Source: Angiostrongylus vasorum
Lineage: Eukaryota > Nematoda > Chromadorea > Rhabditida > Metastrongylidae
NCBI GenBank assembly: GCA_018806985.1
Contig: JADANN010000417.1
Coordinates: 806,001 to 870,000 of the forward strand
Reading direction: 5' to 3'
Length of the DNA stretch: 64,000 nucleotides
The notes beneath the pieces are model-generated. The model saw only the letters and a program-made list of their open reading frames with translations, ran no database searches and was not told the DNA's origin. Shown here one piece after another: positions 20,346-33,424 of this stretch. A program made the position numbers and the translations under genes. Positions within the stretch are counted from its first letter, which is position 1, and every line of letters starts with the position of its first letter.

Positions 20346-20957
20346 TTTTTTTAACCTTATGACGTGAGTAGAGCCTGCTTTTTGACCGTTAACGCAGTTT
20401 GAAACTACAGCTTACCATCGCTCACCTGTAGGTGATGTTGGATGCTCCGTCATTACATTGTTCCTCGAAAGCCTTGACTGGACTGTTGCCTACACCAACT
20501 GGTGTGGAGAACTCCGTAGAATACGTGACATGATATTTCAAAGCAGAGTTTACGGCGTGAATTCGGGCATCGAATGTTTTTTGTGTCTTTTCAATATTCT
20601 CGAGAATCCCTAGAAAATTTGCAAGCAGAGGTTTTCTTCCAAATCGGTAAAATTTCCGTGGTTAACTCGACATTAAACTACCCACAAATAGCAAATTTTT
20701 ATCTGTTACCTTGTAGTTTTGAATATCCGAAATGCATGTGGTTTCAGTCCATACTTTCGTCGTGGTCTCATCTTTTCCCATTGTCTACTTTTCACAGCTG
20801 CTTGCTTTCTGAGAGAAATATTCGCCTTGACAAATTCTGTCTAGTTCCTCACACTGGTGGAAAGAGCAACACGTCAGCATTATTCAAAGTCAAAATATTC
20901 AATAATTCAAAATACTCACCCTTAAGATTACGAAACTGCCACATGAGTCATTCTCGT

Positions 20958-23537
20958 TCATCACAATCAGGTTCGGAAATACGGAGACATATACACAGAG
21001 TGCAGCTGCGAACGGACGACAGGAACATAACAAATTCCGGAGCAGCGCTACACTGGTAAAATTGAAGGTTTGGCCTAACGTCACAGATATTTTTTTTGTC
21101 CACCTCCTCTTCTTCTCATATTTGAGACGGATATGCTGCTTAGGAATAACTTTTGCATGGAATCGAGGAGCAAGAACTGCTATGAAATGACTTGTCCATA
21201 AGAATGGAAAGGTTACGTCAACTAACTACGGTGTTCCCTCATAACATGCTGGAAAATTATTTTATAGGTCACGTATTGGTAGTAAAAACTAAGCATCTCT
21301 AACAAAATTCTGGCTTACTAAGCTGGCACTGAGGATGGCACAAGGACTTCTATTAGGGCTAATGTTTCGGCATCTTCTTAAAAATTATCATTTTTGTTCT
21401 TCTGGTTTCCATCCAATGTCCTCATGGGATAGTGAGGGCCATGTTACCAATTTCGCCATGTTTAAAAAATTAATATCTTTTCAGAACGTCAAACTGTGAA
21501 GTGTCTTGTATCAACTGCCATAAAAGACTAAGTAAATATTTACATGAAAAACCACGCGTAGTAGCTCTCGACATGTCACACTCAAGGCTGGGTTGCGATT
21601 GGTGTTGTTCGTTTTCCCTGACTTACCTTTTCGACGCAAGAGGCTTCGATCTCTTCACGGCTATTAACAATTCATAGCTAACTAAGTGGAAATACCAGAA
21701 TGGAGACGATGTCTCAAATATTGAAGTGACCCCCAAGCAGGAGTGTGGAGTGGTGTTCGTTGACAAGTTGTTCTGACAAATGATGCATCCAATGCTAAGT
21801 CACATTTCACCGCAATGTCACCGTGCGGTTGTGTTCAACGAGACTGTTGGAAGGCACCGTTTTCCACACTTTCCAAATTTGATCTACGAAGCAATTTGCA
21901 ATGCAACAGCAATAGAAAGTCTGGCCGATTGGCGTTCTTACACCTTAAACGTAATTTCTTTGATAAGCTGTCATCGTCGTCAGGTGGAATGAAACTTGGA
22001 AGAAAAACTTCAGTCATAAAACTTATTTTTTTAGCTCGCAGAAAAAAAGATAATCTACGGGTTTCGGTCGATTCGACCAAGGTGAACAGGTCTGTAATTT
22101 TTGATAAGAGAAACATTAACTAACCACGGATGAAGGACGGCCACAGAAACATGCTGGATTTTGCCACACTGCAAGTTTTCTCTCTCTAGGACTTAATCGG
22201 GAATGAGATATCTAACCCCTTTCCAGTCTCACTGATCGTGGTACCTGATGAAGCCTTAGGGTTAATCGCAGTTTAATCAATGATGATACCCGATACCACG
22301 ATTATGCAGAAAGTCGCTTAAATTTGTGTTAGTGCCTATAATTTAATTGCATCATAATCGTTAGCGAGAAGACAACGACACATCTACAAAGTGTCGAGAA
22401 GCAGACGCGCCAATGGAAGTTTGAGCACTGACTGCACAGTGGAAATGGAACATGAAGTCTGCAATTAAAGACTTCCACTTCCCTTACTCTACCAAGTTAC
22501 ATATTTGAACTTATTTTGACAGAAAACAGGAAGCACTTTCTGTTACGAAAGCCTTTTCTGCGAGAACGCAATAAGAGCGTCATCGACATACGTACGCTTA
22601 GTCATACTTCTTTGCTCATTTCCTTCTCTGAAAGCAGGTGTTATAGTTAAACGCCGGGTAAACATAATTTTTGACCAAATGTAGGCACTGAAAACGGAAT
22701 TTGTTGTTGTTCGTGTAATCATCAGAAGCATTGATTAAATAATAGAAACTAATTCAAAGCGCTAATCAATGTTTATTTCCTCATTGAAGATCTAACACGA
22801 GGTAGATAAAAAACCCTTAATCGGCTAAAGTATCGACGCTTTTGTCTTCTTCAGAGCCGTGTTGAGACTTGTTGATTGACCACAGTTGTTCGCTCTTTCG
22901 ATTTGATTCTTCGTGATGGCATGGTATCGAACCCAATAGTTAATCGTAATCGTTTATTTTACCCCGGGAAATCAGGGAATGCAACCAACGTCAGATTGCT
23001 CGAGAAAAAACAAACGATTATAGACGGGCGATCAGAATCGATACCAGCCGCCGTCCATAGAAGAGCACTGCAGAATGAGGCTACTTCATTCGAGCGGTGA
23101 TGCAGCGGATTCGGCATGATGCGATTGAATTTCCGGATAGGAGACGTCTTGCTTTTAACGCCAACCTTGAAAATGTTTTCCGTAAATTGTTAACTAAAAG
23201 TCGATACCACGAATCGACGTCGTGAGAACGTAAAAAAGGTCGGGGAAAATGGAATTTGAAGAAACAACCTGACTTCCGCGACCATCCACTCTCCTAACAT
23301 TCGCGATTTCTTTGAATGGATGAAGCAGGCTATCTGTTGAATTGGTTTCTATAATTCCGTCACATATTTGTTGAATATGTGTAAAAAGGATGACGACATT
23401 AATCACAACTCTACTGGGTGTATGATAACTGACTAAGTTTGAATTTGTTCTCTTTTGCGCGAAACCTTCAATGTGTTTACGATGGCAAATGCTGTGAAGG
23501 ATGCCTTTGTAATCGAAACGAAGACAAATCTCAACGA
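20958..23537. other. Spacer between the palindrome arms
   Basis: About 2.6 kb without an inverted partner. I recognise no gene in it. It holds a hammerhead-bearing repeat on the minus strand at about 22.80-23.11 kb and otherwise only short open frames that look accidental, such as the one at 21780-21992. Confidence 0.6.
22800..23110 (-). mobile_element. Hammerhead-bearing short repeat in the palindrome spacer
   Basis: Minus-strand unit. The body (about 22870-23110) resembles those at 6.1 and 9.0 kb. The motif at 22823-22860 has stem I CGGCT/AGCCG of five pairs, core CTGAAGA and stem II GAC..GTC, but GATAC in place of GAAAC. The end motif acctcgtgttaga is present. Unpaired with the other arm, so it inserted into the spacer independently. 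Confidence 0.65.
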
Positions 23538-24144
23538 GAATGACTCATGTGGCAGTTCCATGATCTTAAGGGCGAATATTCTGAGTTATTGAATATTTTG
23601 ACTTTGAATAATGCTGACGTGTTGCTCTTTTCACCAGTGTGACCAACTAGACAGAATTTGTCAAGGCGAATATTTCTCTCAGAAAGCAAGCAGTTGTGAA
23701 AAGTAGACAGTGGGAAAGAATGAGATCACGACGAAAGCGTGAACTGAAATCACATGCATTTCGGATATTCAAAACTACAAGGTAATAGATAACATTTGCC
23801 ATTCGTGGGTAGTTTAATGTCGGGATAACCACGGAAATTTTATCGATTTGGAAAAAATAGCCCTGCTTGCAAGTTTTCTAGAGTTCTCGAGAATATTGAA
23901 AGAGACACAAGAACATTCGATCCCGAATTCTCGCCATAACTCTACTTTGAAACATCACATCACGTATTCTACGCAGTTCTTCACGCCAGCTGCTGTGTGC
24001 AATATTCCAGCCAGGGCTTCTAAGGAACAATGCAATGAGAGAGCATCCAGCATCACCCACAGATGACCGATGGAAAGCCATGGCTTCAAACTGCGTTAGC
24101 GGTCAAAAATAAACTCTACCTGTCATAAGGTTAGAAAAAGGAGA

Positions 24145-24408
24145 AAGCTTTGTTCAATCCTTAGCGAATGCGCCCTGCATTCGTCTTCATTAAGCATCGT
24201 TAGAGGTGACTGAATGCATATCTGGCCTTACAATGAGTCGTGGTGGCTCACCGATATATCAAGCCAGTGCTGTCATCCTCGCATAGAAGACAGGTATCAA
24301 TTTGCCGACCCCGGAGGGATGGAGTGCTTGGTGGGCTTTTTGGTGAGGGAATCGATCCCATCCATATTGCAGGACTCCTTCGACCACCAGCCGCAGGCGC
24401 ACGTCATG
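24145..24408 (-). mobile_element. tRNA-derived SINE (right arm, inner)
   Basis: Reverse-orientation SINE with the B box read on the minus strand as gggatcgattccc. It mirrors 20095-20345. Confidence 0.75.
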
Positions 24409-25610
24409 ACTAACGGCAATACTATCCAAAATCATGGAGGTCACTTCGTGAATCTCCACAATAAGCAGTAAATGGGAGTCGACGAGGTTTCGATTCTACT
24501 GGCTGTTAAATGGAAAAAAAAGGATATCGGCGAAGGCAAACTGTCATTTCGACACTTCCTAGAATGAGACAGAGTCGGAATTTCAAAGTGATTGTTTTAA
24601 GAGTCCTTATACAGCGTTATTTTCAAAAGAGTATATCCGTTCTTACAGAATGTGCTTTCTTCTGGCATGATGACGAATAGAATGACTTATCGGGTTGTTA
24701 AAACATTCTCGTCTAATTTGGCTATATTGCGGAATAAAAGCGCAACTAAGAATACTGCAGCCCTTACGTCCCCTTAATGCTTTACGTCCGGCATTCTTCA
24801 AAGGACTTTTTATTCTTCTTAAAATCACGCCGTCATGAAGAGCTGAGAACAACTCCCTTAATTTAACTACTCCCACAGATATTATTAGTTGCAAGGAGCT
24901 GTGCTGTATCTTGCCATTATGATGAGCAGCACGGAAGTTCCTCCCAGTATAAATAAATTTCTCAACGTTTTAGAGCACATTCCTAATAATAATAAAGCTG
25001 TATAAGTTTACAAAACACTGTCTTTCCAGATGGTAGAGGAATCCCCTGCCAAGAGGGCAGCGTGAAGTGTACATTTCTATTGAAAACTTTCTTTACGTGA
25101 TTAGTTCTGACTCCTCATTTAGTCCAAAACGCTTTGATACGCCCATGCACAGATTTTTCTCTTTGTTTTTGGTTGCAAATGAAACTTTCGTTACACAAAA
25201 TCGTCCACACCTTGGACCTTTCGAACAGGTGCGAGGAAAATTTAGGGGCAAATTCGCAAAGCTCTCTGAGCCACCTACGTATTTTCAAATGGTGATGGTC
25301 AGTGATAAATTGAAGTGTGTGATTAGTTTCCGCCTTCTTTACCGTACACAAAAGGACACTGATTTTCAGTCGCTCGTGATCGAGTCTCGAAAGCAGTGTT
25401 GTTTTCATGTGTTTTCTTTACGACTTAATAGCTTTGTTTCGAATTTTTATTCAGCGTTATGAGAAACGATATTTAATAGCCCATAAGTTGATATCGAATC
25501 GCAGTGACACCAAATTCTTTCCGTCTTTCCCAAGTGCTCTTCACAAACAAACTCTTTTCAGCTTTCTTCTTCTCCAAGAATTGCCAACATTTTAGGAGTT
25601 TAGCTGAAAC

Positions 25611-27774
25611 ATGACAAGCTCAAAAACTCCACTGGAGCTGGCATTTCTGATATGTCTACTTTTCGTGATCTCACCGGCGTTGGGATGTGGACAACTGCCA
25701 CCTGGTCAAGGTATCGAGTAAAATAAATGTTGTTTTTTAGGAACCAATTTTGCCTATAAGGTTGATGCTGAATGAAAGCACGTGTTCATGAAATGGCAAA
25801 ACGCAGCCTTCAAAAATGCCGTCATGAATGGAAATTTGTGAATTCTTACAATTTGCCATTGTCCATAGAAGGTTCCCACCTCTTGTTTTGTCTCTACCAA
25901 TTGTGTCGCATAACGCTTGGAATTTTTAGTCTTTTCAAGAAAACCCCATTGGGTGAACGTGTTGATAAATCATGCACTCGCGTTAACATTTATTGCGAGT
26001 TTGTCGTACCTGCTTCTATAAAATAGAACTTCTAATACGTCAATTTTTTAAAGCAAAGCCATGGATTGTCTTCGCCTTCAAAAAGCTCAACCTCCACTGC
26101 CAAACAAAGTGAGAAGCTTAGTGTTTTTCCTCCGTGTAATTTCTCTCGCTATTACTTTGTCTTGTATAAGGAGTGCACGCTTTTCTAAGCAGCGAAATGG
26201 GTGAACAAATGTGAAAAGAAATGGAATGAAAATATCTAACTTCTTCTGAGAAGAATGTCGCCATTTAGGTGGCAAATAGCAGACATAGAAGAAGTTTCAC
26301 AACAGTGATCTATCTAAACACCAGTAATCACTCTAGTGTATAAACAGAACAACAAAAGAAAACAAGGACCGCGACACCCCAGCTTAGACCATGCACTGAA
26401 TTTTTTCAATTTTACAGCAAGGAATGTTAGCTTTACCGTTAATGGATTTACCCTGCCTGTCAACATGATTTGGACGTCTCGCGATAGTGTCGCGTCTCAA
26501 CTTCCAGGAATTTTAAGAAGCGGCATGGCAGTTCGAGCGTTCGTACAACGTCTGATGATGCAAGCAGTGAGTTTTATAAAAAGTGTCAAGTTGCCGTTGC
26601 AGCAATTCCTTCGTCTTCCTTGGTACAGCTAGTGCAGATCACTTCAATTTTCATGTGGGTTTCTTTAGGTGATTGATGTACTGGAGGAACAAGGCCGTCG
26701 TGCTGGCCTCTTTCCTGATGTGATAACTGCCATTTTGGCCCAGCTTACTGTGCAAACCAATTACGCTCCACTTCAGTGCGATAATGTGCTCGTCAATCCA
26801 GCTGGGCGAAATATTCAAATTGACGGCTAGTTTTTAATTCTGCTTGTTAGTTTCGGAGCCACTCGAAGATGTGCTCTTGAAATTTATGACAGTTAACCTT
26901 GCCTAACAACAAATTTTAACAGATTGAAGAATGACTGCTAACTAAAACTTTACAAGATTATACAAAGTGAGTACTAAAAGAAGCTCAGAAGTCGTGATAA
27001 GTACCATCGCAGTCTTAAACTGCTCATTTCAACCGCTCGAAAGTCATGGATTGCTTGGAGCAAATTCCTTAAAGCAATTGTTCATTTTATACAAGACTTC
27101 GGTCAGCTTCATGACAAAATCTAAGCATAGATTCCTTTCAACCTCCCACTAAACGCTGCTTGTTAGTTTCCTCGGAAAAGCAGTGCAAAATAGATGAGCC
27201 ATTGTTGTGAAGAAAGCTCTTTACAACAAGCTCAAATGCAAAAAACATGAAAGCTGAGTGAGAATTTAAGCTTCCTTCGTTGTAATCGAAATGATACTCT
27301 TTCAAGGCTTTTTTGTTTTATTTTACTCACGCATGGTTGTTTCCAAAAGATAGTCCACGTGACAGTTCTTCATCAGTTCTTTACTTAGTCAAGAAGAGAC
27401 AGTCACCTAAGAAATTTGTTACAGTTGTGGCAGGCGTGGAGGGAAACTGCATTATTATCGGTAATACAGTGGCAAGTTTGTGCAATGCAATGCCTGCTGC
27501 CAACTGCATGTTCATGGGCCAATTTATGGATATTGTGGCTGTTCCACCACAACACTTCACCATTTCTGGATCAGTCTCGGTCAGAACTAATTCTACTCTT
27601 TTATTACTGCGATATTAATCTCAATGTAAGCCTGTTGTTTAGACTACCAATGTCATCATGGCAAATTGGTCGACCCAAATGTGGCAGGGCGTGATGAACA
27701 GGGTTGCTGGTGCCTTGAGAGCCGGCCCATTCGGATCAAGCTTCGCCAGTGTTTCTGTCACTGTCAGAGGTTGA
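25611..27774 (+). pseudogene. Secreted protein gene, damaged mirror copy
   Basis: Exons 25611-25710 and 26418-26566 match the intact copy in length and phase. Exon 3 starts at 26669 but diverges after VNPA. The coding end and donor present on the left are gone, and the frame hits TAG at 26828-26830. Downstream exons survive at 27425-27579 and 27643-27774, ending ASVSVTVRG. They are separated by a 63-bp intron (27580-27642, gtcaga to tttag) that is absent from the intact copy. Without a replacement donor, only a product truncated after about 136 residues is possible. The signal peptide is kept. Confidence 0.8.
27580..27642 (+). other. 63-bp intron present in only one palindrome arm
   Basis: Starts gtcagaacta and ends ttgtttag, between codons for GSVS and TTNV. 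The left arm has these codons fused with no trace of intron sequence (around 16888-16902). Confidence 0.85.
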
Positions 27775-27879
27775 GAAATGAAGTGCATCAAATACATTTT
27801 TGTCAAGTAAATCTTTCATCAGATTCAATTCCTAGCACATCTCAAATGCCCATTTTCAATCAATAAATTCAGTAAATTT

Positions 27880-28245
27880 CACATTTGACAAGCCGTTTCT
27901 TTTTCGGTTGCCTATGGGGATCAAAAGACTGTGAAATATATTTATAGGAAATGAAAAGCCACTCACTCAAGGCGTATTGAAACGCATTTCATTGTTTGAA
28001 GACATAAATTGTTCTGGTTGCGACATCTGTTCTGATATCCCAGTAACATTCTCGCCGCTCCTTAGTTTTGTAGCTGCTGTGAGTTGTAATAGAAGCTGCT
28101 TAAAAATAATTTCTATTGCACCACATTAACTTTATTCTCCAACAGAATTAAGACTAATATAACATCTGCGACTATCCAACGTCATCGCTGAGCAGTTGTT
28201 CTCAGTAGAAACGAATACCTAAAGAACTACCTTGAGAAAAGAACT
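27880..28245 (-). repeat. 350-base direct repeat, right arm, copy 2
   Basis: Mirror of 16306-16660; begins tcacatttgacaagccg just past the secreted gene and ends near ctactgagaacaactgctc read in reverse. Confidence 0.65.
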
Positions 28246-30534
28246 TATGAAAAAGTGAAGTCGTTTGAAAAGCTAAGACAGTGTCAGGCGGCGGATAAGG
28301 GGTTGATGCGACCTTTGCCTCCCTGAGACGCAGCTGGGTCCAGCGAACGGACTACCTGATTCTGCTGCGCCGAATTGGCACATACTTTCTGTATTTAGGA
28401 GGCGTATTCATGCACGCGTGTGTGGGTGCATTCTGGCTTATGCAGATTGTATTCTGAGTCAATTCGGCCAAAAGCCTGCCATCAAGTGACAGGAAAGTAT
28501 ATGGGAGGCGGCTAGAGTCGCCTCCAACAAATTAGCTTCATGTCCACTCTGGAAGAGCCTGGCAAGCTACCCGTGAGTATACTCAGCCCCCACGTTCAGA
28601 ACCCATCAAGCTACACGTGGGTATCAAAAAACTGAAAACAGTGAAAAAAACGAGCCCCACTCCCCTGACTCCGAAAGAGCCCCAATTTTGCAGCGTTGGG
28701 TAAGGCATGTACGGAGAGGTTGCTAAAATCTCAGGGCCAATGGAAGCTGGCTGGATTACGAAGAACTAAGGTGACGATCTGTACCCTACAGTGCTCGTAC
28801 ACTTGCAGCCGAGTCCTCGATAGAAGACTTGCTCATGCAAGCAAGAAGGATGAGGGACGACGTCATCGGCCTGGCCGTGACGAGACGACGCCACGCATTC
28901 AACGTCGTCTATGACACCCGAAGAAGAACTATTCCTCGGAGCATGCGACAGTGGAGGAGTAGGCGGCGTCGGCGTTCTCGCCAACACGAGTTTCGAACAA
29001 TTAACAACCCGAATCGGACGTTTGAGATTAGAAAGATGTGGATCAATTACGGCGTTGACAATCTTCCTCGTTTACGCGCCAACATCAAACTATGACGAAC
29101 AAGAAGTCGAAGCGTTCTATATGGACTTGGAAAAGTTCTACAGAGAAAACCATACATTCTTCAAGGTGATTTCAATCACCATTGGTGATTTCAACGGCAA
29201 GATTGGACCAAGAACAAAGTCTGAAGAACGTCACTTTGTGACCCACGGATTAGAATGGAACGAACAGGGTGAGCTGCTATCTGAATTTGTCATGGCGACC
29301 AAGACCATCCATGGCAACTCGCAATTCCAAGAGCCCCGCTCTCACGATCTCCCTTCGTGCAAGATTCTATTTCTCGCGGAAAGAAGGAAAACGCAGCTAA
29401 ATTCAAAAACCGAAGTCCCAGAACCACCACAAACTGTTACTTATTCAATTCATTAGTCGGGTGTAGGGAAGGTGCCGTAGTCGATAACATCGACGAAGAA
29501 TAAGATCGGCTCATTCAACATCGCGTTAGCGGTGTGAAGGCAGAGAGCTCGAAAGTCGCCAAGAGACGTCTGTCTCCAGAAACATTCGAGTTGATACGCC
29601 AGCGTGGAATCGCACGAGCTGAAGGCAACAGCGAACTAACGTCCGAACTTGCAAAAACAGTGCAGACAGGCGATAAAAAGAAGATGTTTAGGAGAGAAGA
29701 GGAGAAGACATGGTCCAGGACGAGGAGGTTGGGAAAAACATTCGCAAAGCCCACCGAAGCTTCACCAAATACAAAAAAAAATGATTGCACTCCGGCGCCC
29801 AGACGGAACAGTTACAGCGTCCAGAAAGGCAATGGAGAAAATTATTCACGAATACTACTCGGATCTCATCGATAGCCACGTCCACATTCTGTCATTTGAC
29901 ATAAGGGAGGATGGATATGTTGGACCACGAATTCTCCCTTCCGAAATCCGATGTAGTGAAGAGAACAAGGAACACCCGACTCCGTGCCCACCTTTTCGAC
30001 TCAACGGTACTTGCTGCCCTAACGTATGCGTCAGAAACTTGGTCGCTGCGTAAGCAGGATGAAAGGTCACTTAGCGTTATTGAACGCGCAGTCGAAAGGG
30101 CGATGCTAGGAGTATCCCGTTCCAGACAAGTAAAGGAAAGGATCCGAAGCTCCGACCTGCGTCAACGATCAAAAATCAAAGATGCCGTTCTGTACGCCAA
30201 ACAGTGGAAGATAGGGTGGGCCGGACACGTAATGCGTATGGACGACAACGGATGGACAAGAGCCGTCAGTGACTGGATTCCTCGCGATGTTATACGCACT
30301 GCAGGAAGACTACCTACTCGATGGTCAGAGTTTTTCACGAAAAGCCTAGAAGAAAGATATGATGCTGTACGTGTCCCTAGAGCAAGCAGAAAACACTGGG
30401 CAACTCTTGCACGCGACAGGGAAAAATGAAAGATTTACTGGCGCCCGCTCGAGTCATCCGACGATCAACGAGACTATAGGTAATACAGGTGACAGACCTT
30501 CGCAACGAGGTTTTCTCTTCAATGAAAAAAATTC
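28245..30534 (+). pseudogene. RTE-clade LINE, right arm copy lacking the RT core
   Basis: Keeps a 5' untranslated part, an endonuclease in broken frames (28829-29456: VYAPTSNYDEQEVEAFYMDL, LEWNEQGELLSEF) and the linker (29534-29930). It then jumps from the start of RT (ILPSEIR) straight to the C-terminal domain (VVKRTRNTRLRAHLFDSTVL, 29911-30429). About 1 kb holding the RT catalytic motifs is missing compared with 13.58-14.57 kb. The junction lies at about 29944-29950. Dead as an autonomous element. Confidence 0.82.
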
Positions 30535-30890
30535 ACATTTGACAAGCTGTTCCTTTTTCCAATGTCTGTAGGAATCAAAGGTTAGTGAGAAACATTTTTA
30601 CGGGAAAAAGAACGGCTTGTCACCCGAGGTGTATTAAAATGCATCTTAGTATTTGAAGACATCTACTGTCCTAGTTGTGACCACTGTTTAGATGTGACAG
30701 CGACATTCTCATAGGTCTTTAGTTAGTGGCTGCTCTGAGCTGTAATCGAAGCTGTTCCAAAATAATTTCCACTACACCAGACAACCTTTTTTCTCTAACA
30801 GAATTAAAAGTTGTACCCCATTTGCAACCGTACAACGACATCGCTGACCACCTGCTCTTAGCAAAAACTAATGCTTAAAACTGTCTTAAC
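30535..30890 (-). repeat. 350-base direct repeat, right arm, copy 1
   Basis: Mirror of 12365-13006 without the hammerhead insertion; the empty target atgcatcttagt is at about 30639-30650. Confidence 0.7.
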
Positions 30891-31029
30891 TACAATACGG
30901 TATTTAAAAGATGGGCTAATATGAAGGCGAATACCACACTGGAGGCGATGTTTTAGGATCACTTTCACCAATTAGTAATGGTTGCTATATTTATTTCTAT
31001 GATCCTATAAACTGATCTTGTTTAGCTGA

Positions 31030-33280
31030 TGCGAGGTTGATACAGGTCTTCGTCGACGTTGTCGTTGTTGTTGGTGTTGTTGGTCAATGGCTGACGTTTC
31101 GGCGATTTCGCTTTCCTGAGAGTCTGGACGTATTTTTATATAAGAATACTTTAATTACTCGGTGGAAAAAAAAGGGGGAGGTATTAATGAAAATCAAACT
31201 TTTAAATATATGCCATATTGAACAGAAAGGCCACGTCACCGTGACGTTACGAGTGGGACTGGCCCACGCGTTGTTCCACGTGGGGTCGCTAGCGAGGCAC
31301 ACCCACAGGTCAAAATATCATTTTGGAATAGGGCGGCAGATCACGTGTGATAGTGAGGCGTTCGTCTTTCCGGTTCATCTTTGGATTTTTGAAATTTATC
31401 CAAAACGCCTCAAGAGTTTTGCGCGTTGATGTTTTCGATCACTGCGCTGGGATCTGCACATACGGTACATGTTTTTGATGAGTGCTTTTTCCATGTGTGA
31501 AGCATGAGAGGAGAAGTAGTGAACTAGTATATTTTTACTACTTGGCTTACGATACCATTTTGTCATACAGCCACTTTTTGAGAGCTTTATTTGGATGTTA
31601 AAGAATGGAAGCCAGTTTTTGGTTGGTTTTTCTCGTGCAAAATTTATATGCTCTGACTGCCGGTTTGACAATTCAAAGCACTCATCCGTCTGTTCTTGTG
31701 TGGAGCAGACGATGAAGCAGTCGTCCATGTACCGACTGTAGAGTAACGGTCGGTGATTGAGAACTGCCACCTTATACATGAAAGCGATGGCTGCTTCTAA
31801 ACGCTGTCCCATGGCATGGCCAACGCTCTAATTTGTGCAAAATATTTTCCAGACCACCTGAAGATTGGACAACTAGGACACTGTTTTAAAAGAGACATTA
31901 GTTGCGCAATCAACAAGCCGTACATTATTATTTCCCTTTCGTGCTCTACCAGCAACTCGAGAATCGCTTGCATTGCGGAGTCATTCGACACGTTGGTATA
32001 AAATGATGTAACATCGAATGACTTCATTACCTGCGTGTTGTTTGGTTGAGCGCACCGTAGGTGGTCTAGAAATATTTTGGTGTTAGGTAGATGGATTGGA
32101 AAGAATTTTAGCAACTGGGTCAGAATAAGGTTCAGGAACCACGTTTTTCTCTCCGTTGGTCCGCCAATGCCAGTGATGATAGCTTTAACTTAAAATGATG
32201 ATAGGTTCGTTGACGTAATTTCATCAGTTGAAGTAAGCTTATGTGTTTTAATAAGCAAGTAAAAGACAGGACAAATTGGATATTCGTTTTTAAGTAGAGA
32301 AATAACTGAAGGCTCTGAACCCGCTGCCCTTGCCGCGTTGGACCATTCCTGATTTGATTTTTCGGTATTGATTTCTATATTCCTTTTCAGAGGATGTTCG
32401 ATAGAGAGAGACATCGTTGAGATGCCCCTCTGTTATTCTAATATCCAACTGACTAAGAATAACTACAAATTCTCTATCTTTATCACTAATAGAAAGTCTA
32501 ACAGGTTTTGAATTCAAGAGCTCTCTAACCTGGCGCATACCACATTTTCGTTGGTGTGTGAGGTTGGAGCTTATTTTTCTTTTTTGGAAGTGATTAGGTA
32601 TGCGGAGAATTTCGTCCGAAAATAAACGAAATGCAGGGTCAATATCGCTATTTCGTAGCTCTTGTTAAAAGAAACGCTGGGAAAAGGTATTGGTGGTAGT
32701 TCCCCCTTGGTACTACCTTACCTAACCTTTCTAGCCTACCCCTGTAACGTAGCTGATCTTAATTTCGAAGTTCAAGCAGACTACACGTGATCGTGCGCAG
32801 GATTGGTTCAGAAATGAATTGATTAGGCGCGAAGCTCGGACCAAATTCTAACAATGAACACGCAATTTCCGGAAGTGTTATGCCTCCTAGCACAGTACCT
32901 CTGGATATTTTTGGTGCGCACTCTATTTCAGGGTTTTTACTTGGAGCTTGACCGCGCGTTGGTCCTTTGATTTGACCTTCTTGCGCGGCGTGATAGATCT
33001 TCAAACTTTTTTCCTTAACTTGCTCTTAATATAACACCGAATCTTTTCGCGTATCGATTTAGACCCTACTATTCTCTTCCAATGATTCCTCTCCAAATGC
33101 TGAACGCAGTGGTTTTCATGTACGTACATTTGTTTAATAGTGAAAACATTTCGTTTTGTGTGCACCCAATGAAATGCGTAGCACTTTTATTTCGCTGCTC
33201 AGCATTTGTTGAGAGCTCTCTGATAAGCTGCATACTTCGCGTAATTTTCTACGCTTTAAAAAGTTAGGAATAATTGGTTG
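31030..33280 (-). pseudogene. Penelope-like retroelement, right arm copy lacking GIY-YIG
   Basis: Minus-strand frames: N-terminal part 32759-33004, RT lead-in 32190-32538, SFDVTSFYTNVSNDSAMQA in 31797-32114, and RYMDDCFIVCSTQEQ in 31396-31812. Frameshifts separate these parts. At about 31450-31460 the sequence jumps from the middle region to the last part of the element, deleting about 560 bases that correspond to left arm 11278-11828, including most of the GIY-YIG domain. The C-terminal FWIN-type end and 3' flank remain. Confidence 0.82.
31088..31124 (-). ncRNA. Hammerhead-like motif, core-mutated mirror
   Basis: Same as 12132-12167 but the core reads CTCAGGA, replacing the essential G of CTGA. 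GAAACGTCAGCC is intact. Predicted inactive. Confidence 0.6.
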
Positions 33281-33424
33281 CCTTTTTCAGTACCTGAAAA
33301 CCAGTCATTTTTGGTGGGTCTAATCATTGCCACAGTTTGAGACGAAATGCTGCCTCCTCGTTATAAACATTTTTTAGATGAACTGTAGAGTACGTTGCAT
33401 ATGAAAAACGAAAGACATTAGTGC

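Larger units (their letters stand above)
3836..20957 (+). repeat. Left arm of a giant inverted repeat
   Basis: This block reappears in reverse complement at 23538-39971. Anchors that match in mirror order include the SINE at 4685-4950 with 39001-39285, the LINE RT fragment at 6.7-7.5 kb with 35.0-35.9 kb, the foldback element at 8147-8461 with 34074-34381, the Penelope-like element at 9.6-12.2 kb with 31.0-33.3 kb, the RTE element at 13.0-16.3 kb with 28.2-30.5 kb, and the secreted-protein gene at 16.8-18.9 kb with 25.6-27.8 kb. The outer edge was placed where the sequence ending in gcgcttgttctcg diverges, and the inner edge where homology stops after the gagtcattctcgtt motif. Identity was judged by eye and varies along the arm. 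The edges are good to a few tens of bases. Confidence 0.93.

Noticed and set aside
20574..21059. 161-codon plus-strand open frame
   Set aside because: The mirror arm does not keep it open, and the residues do not look like a folded protein or any family I know.
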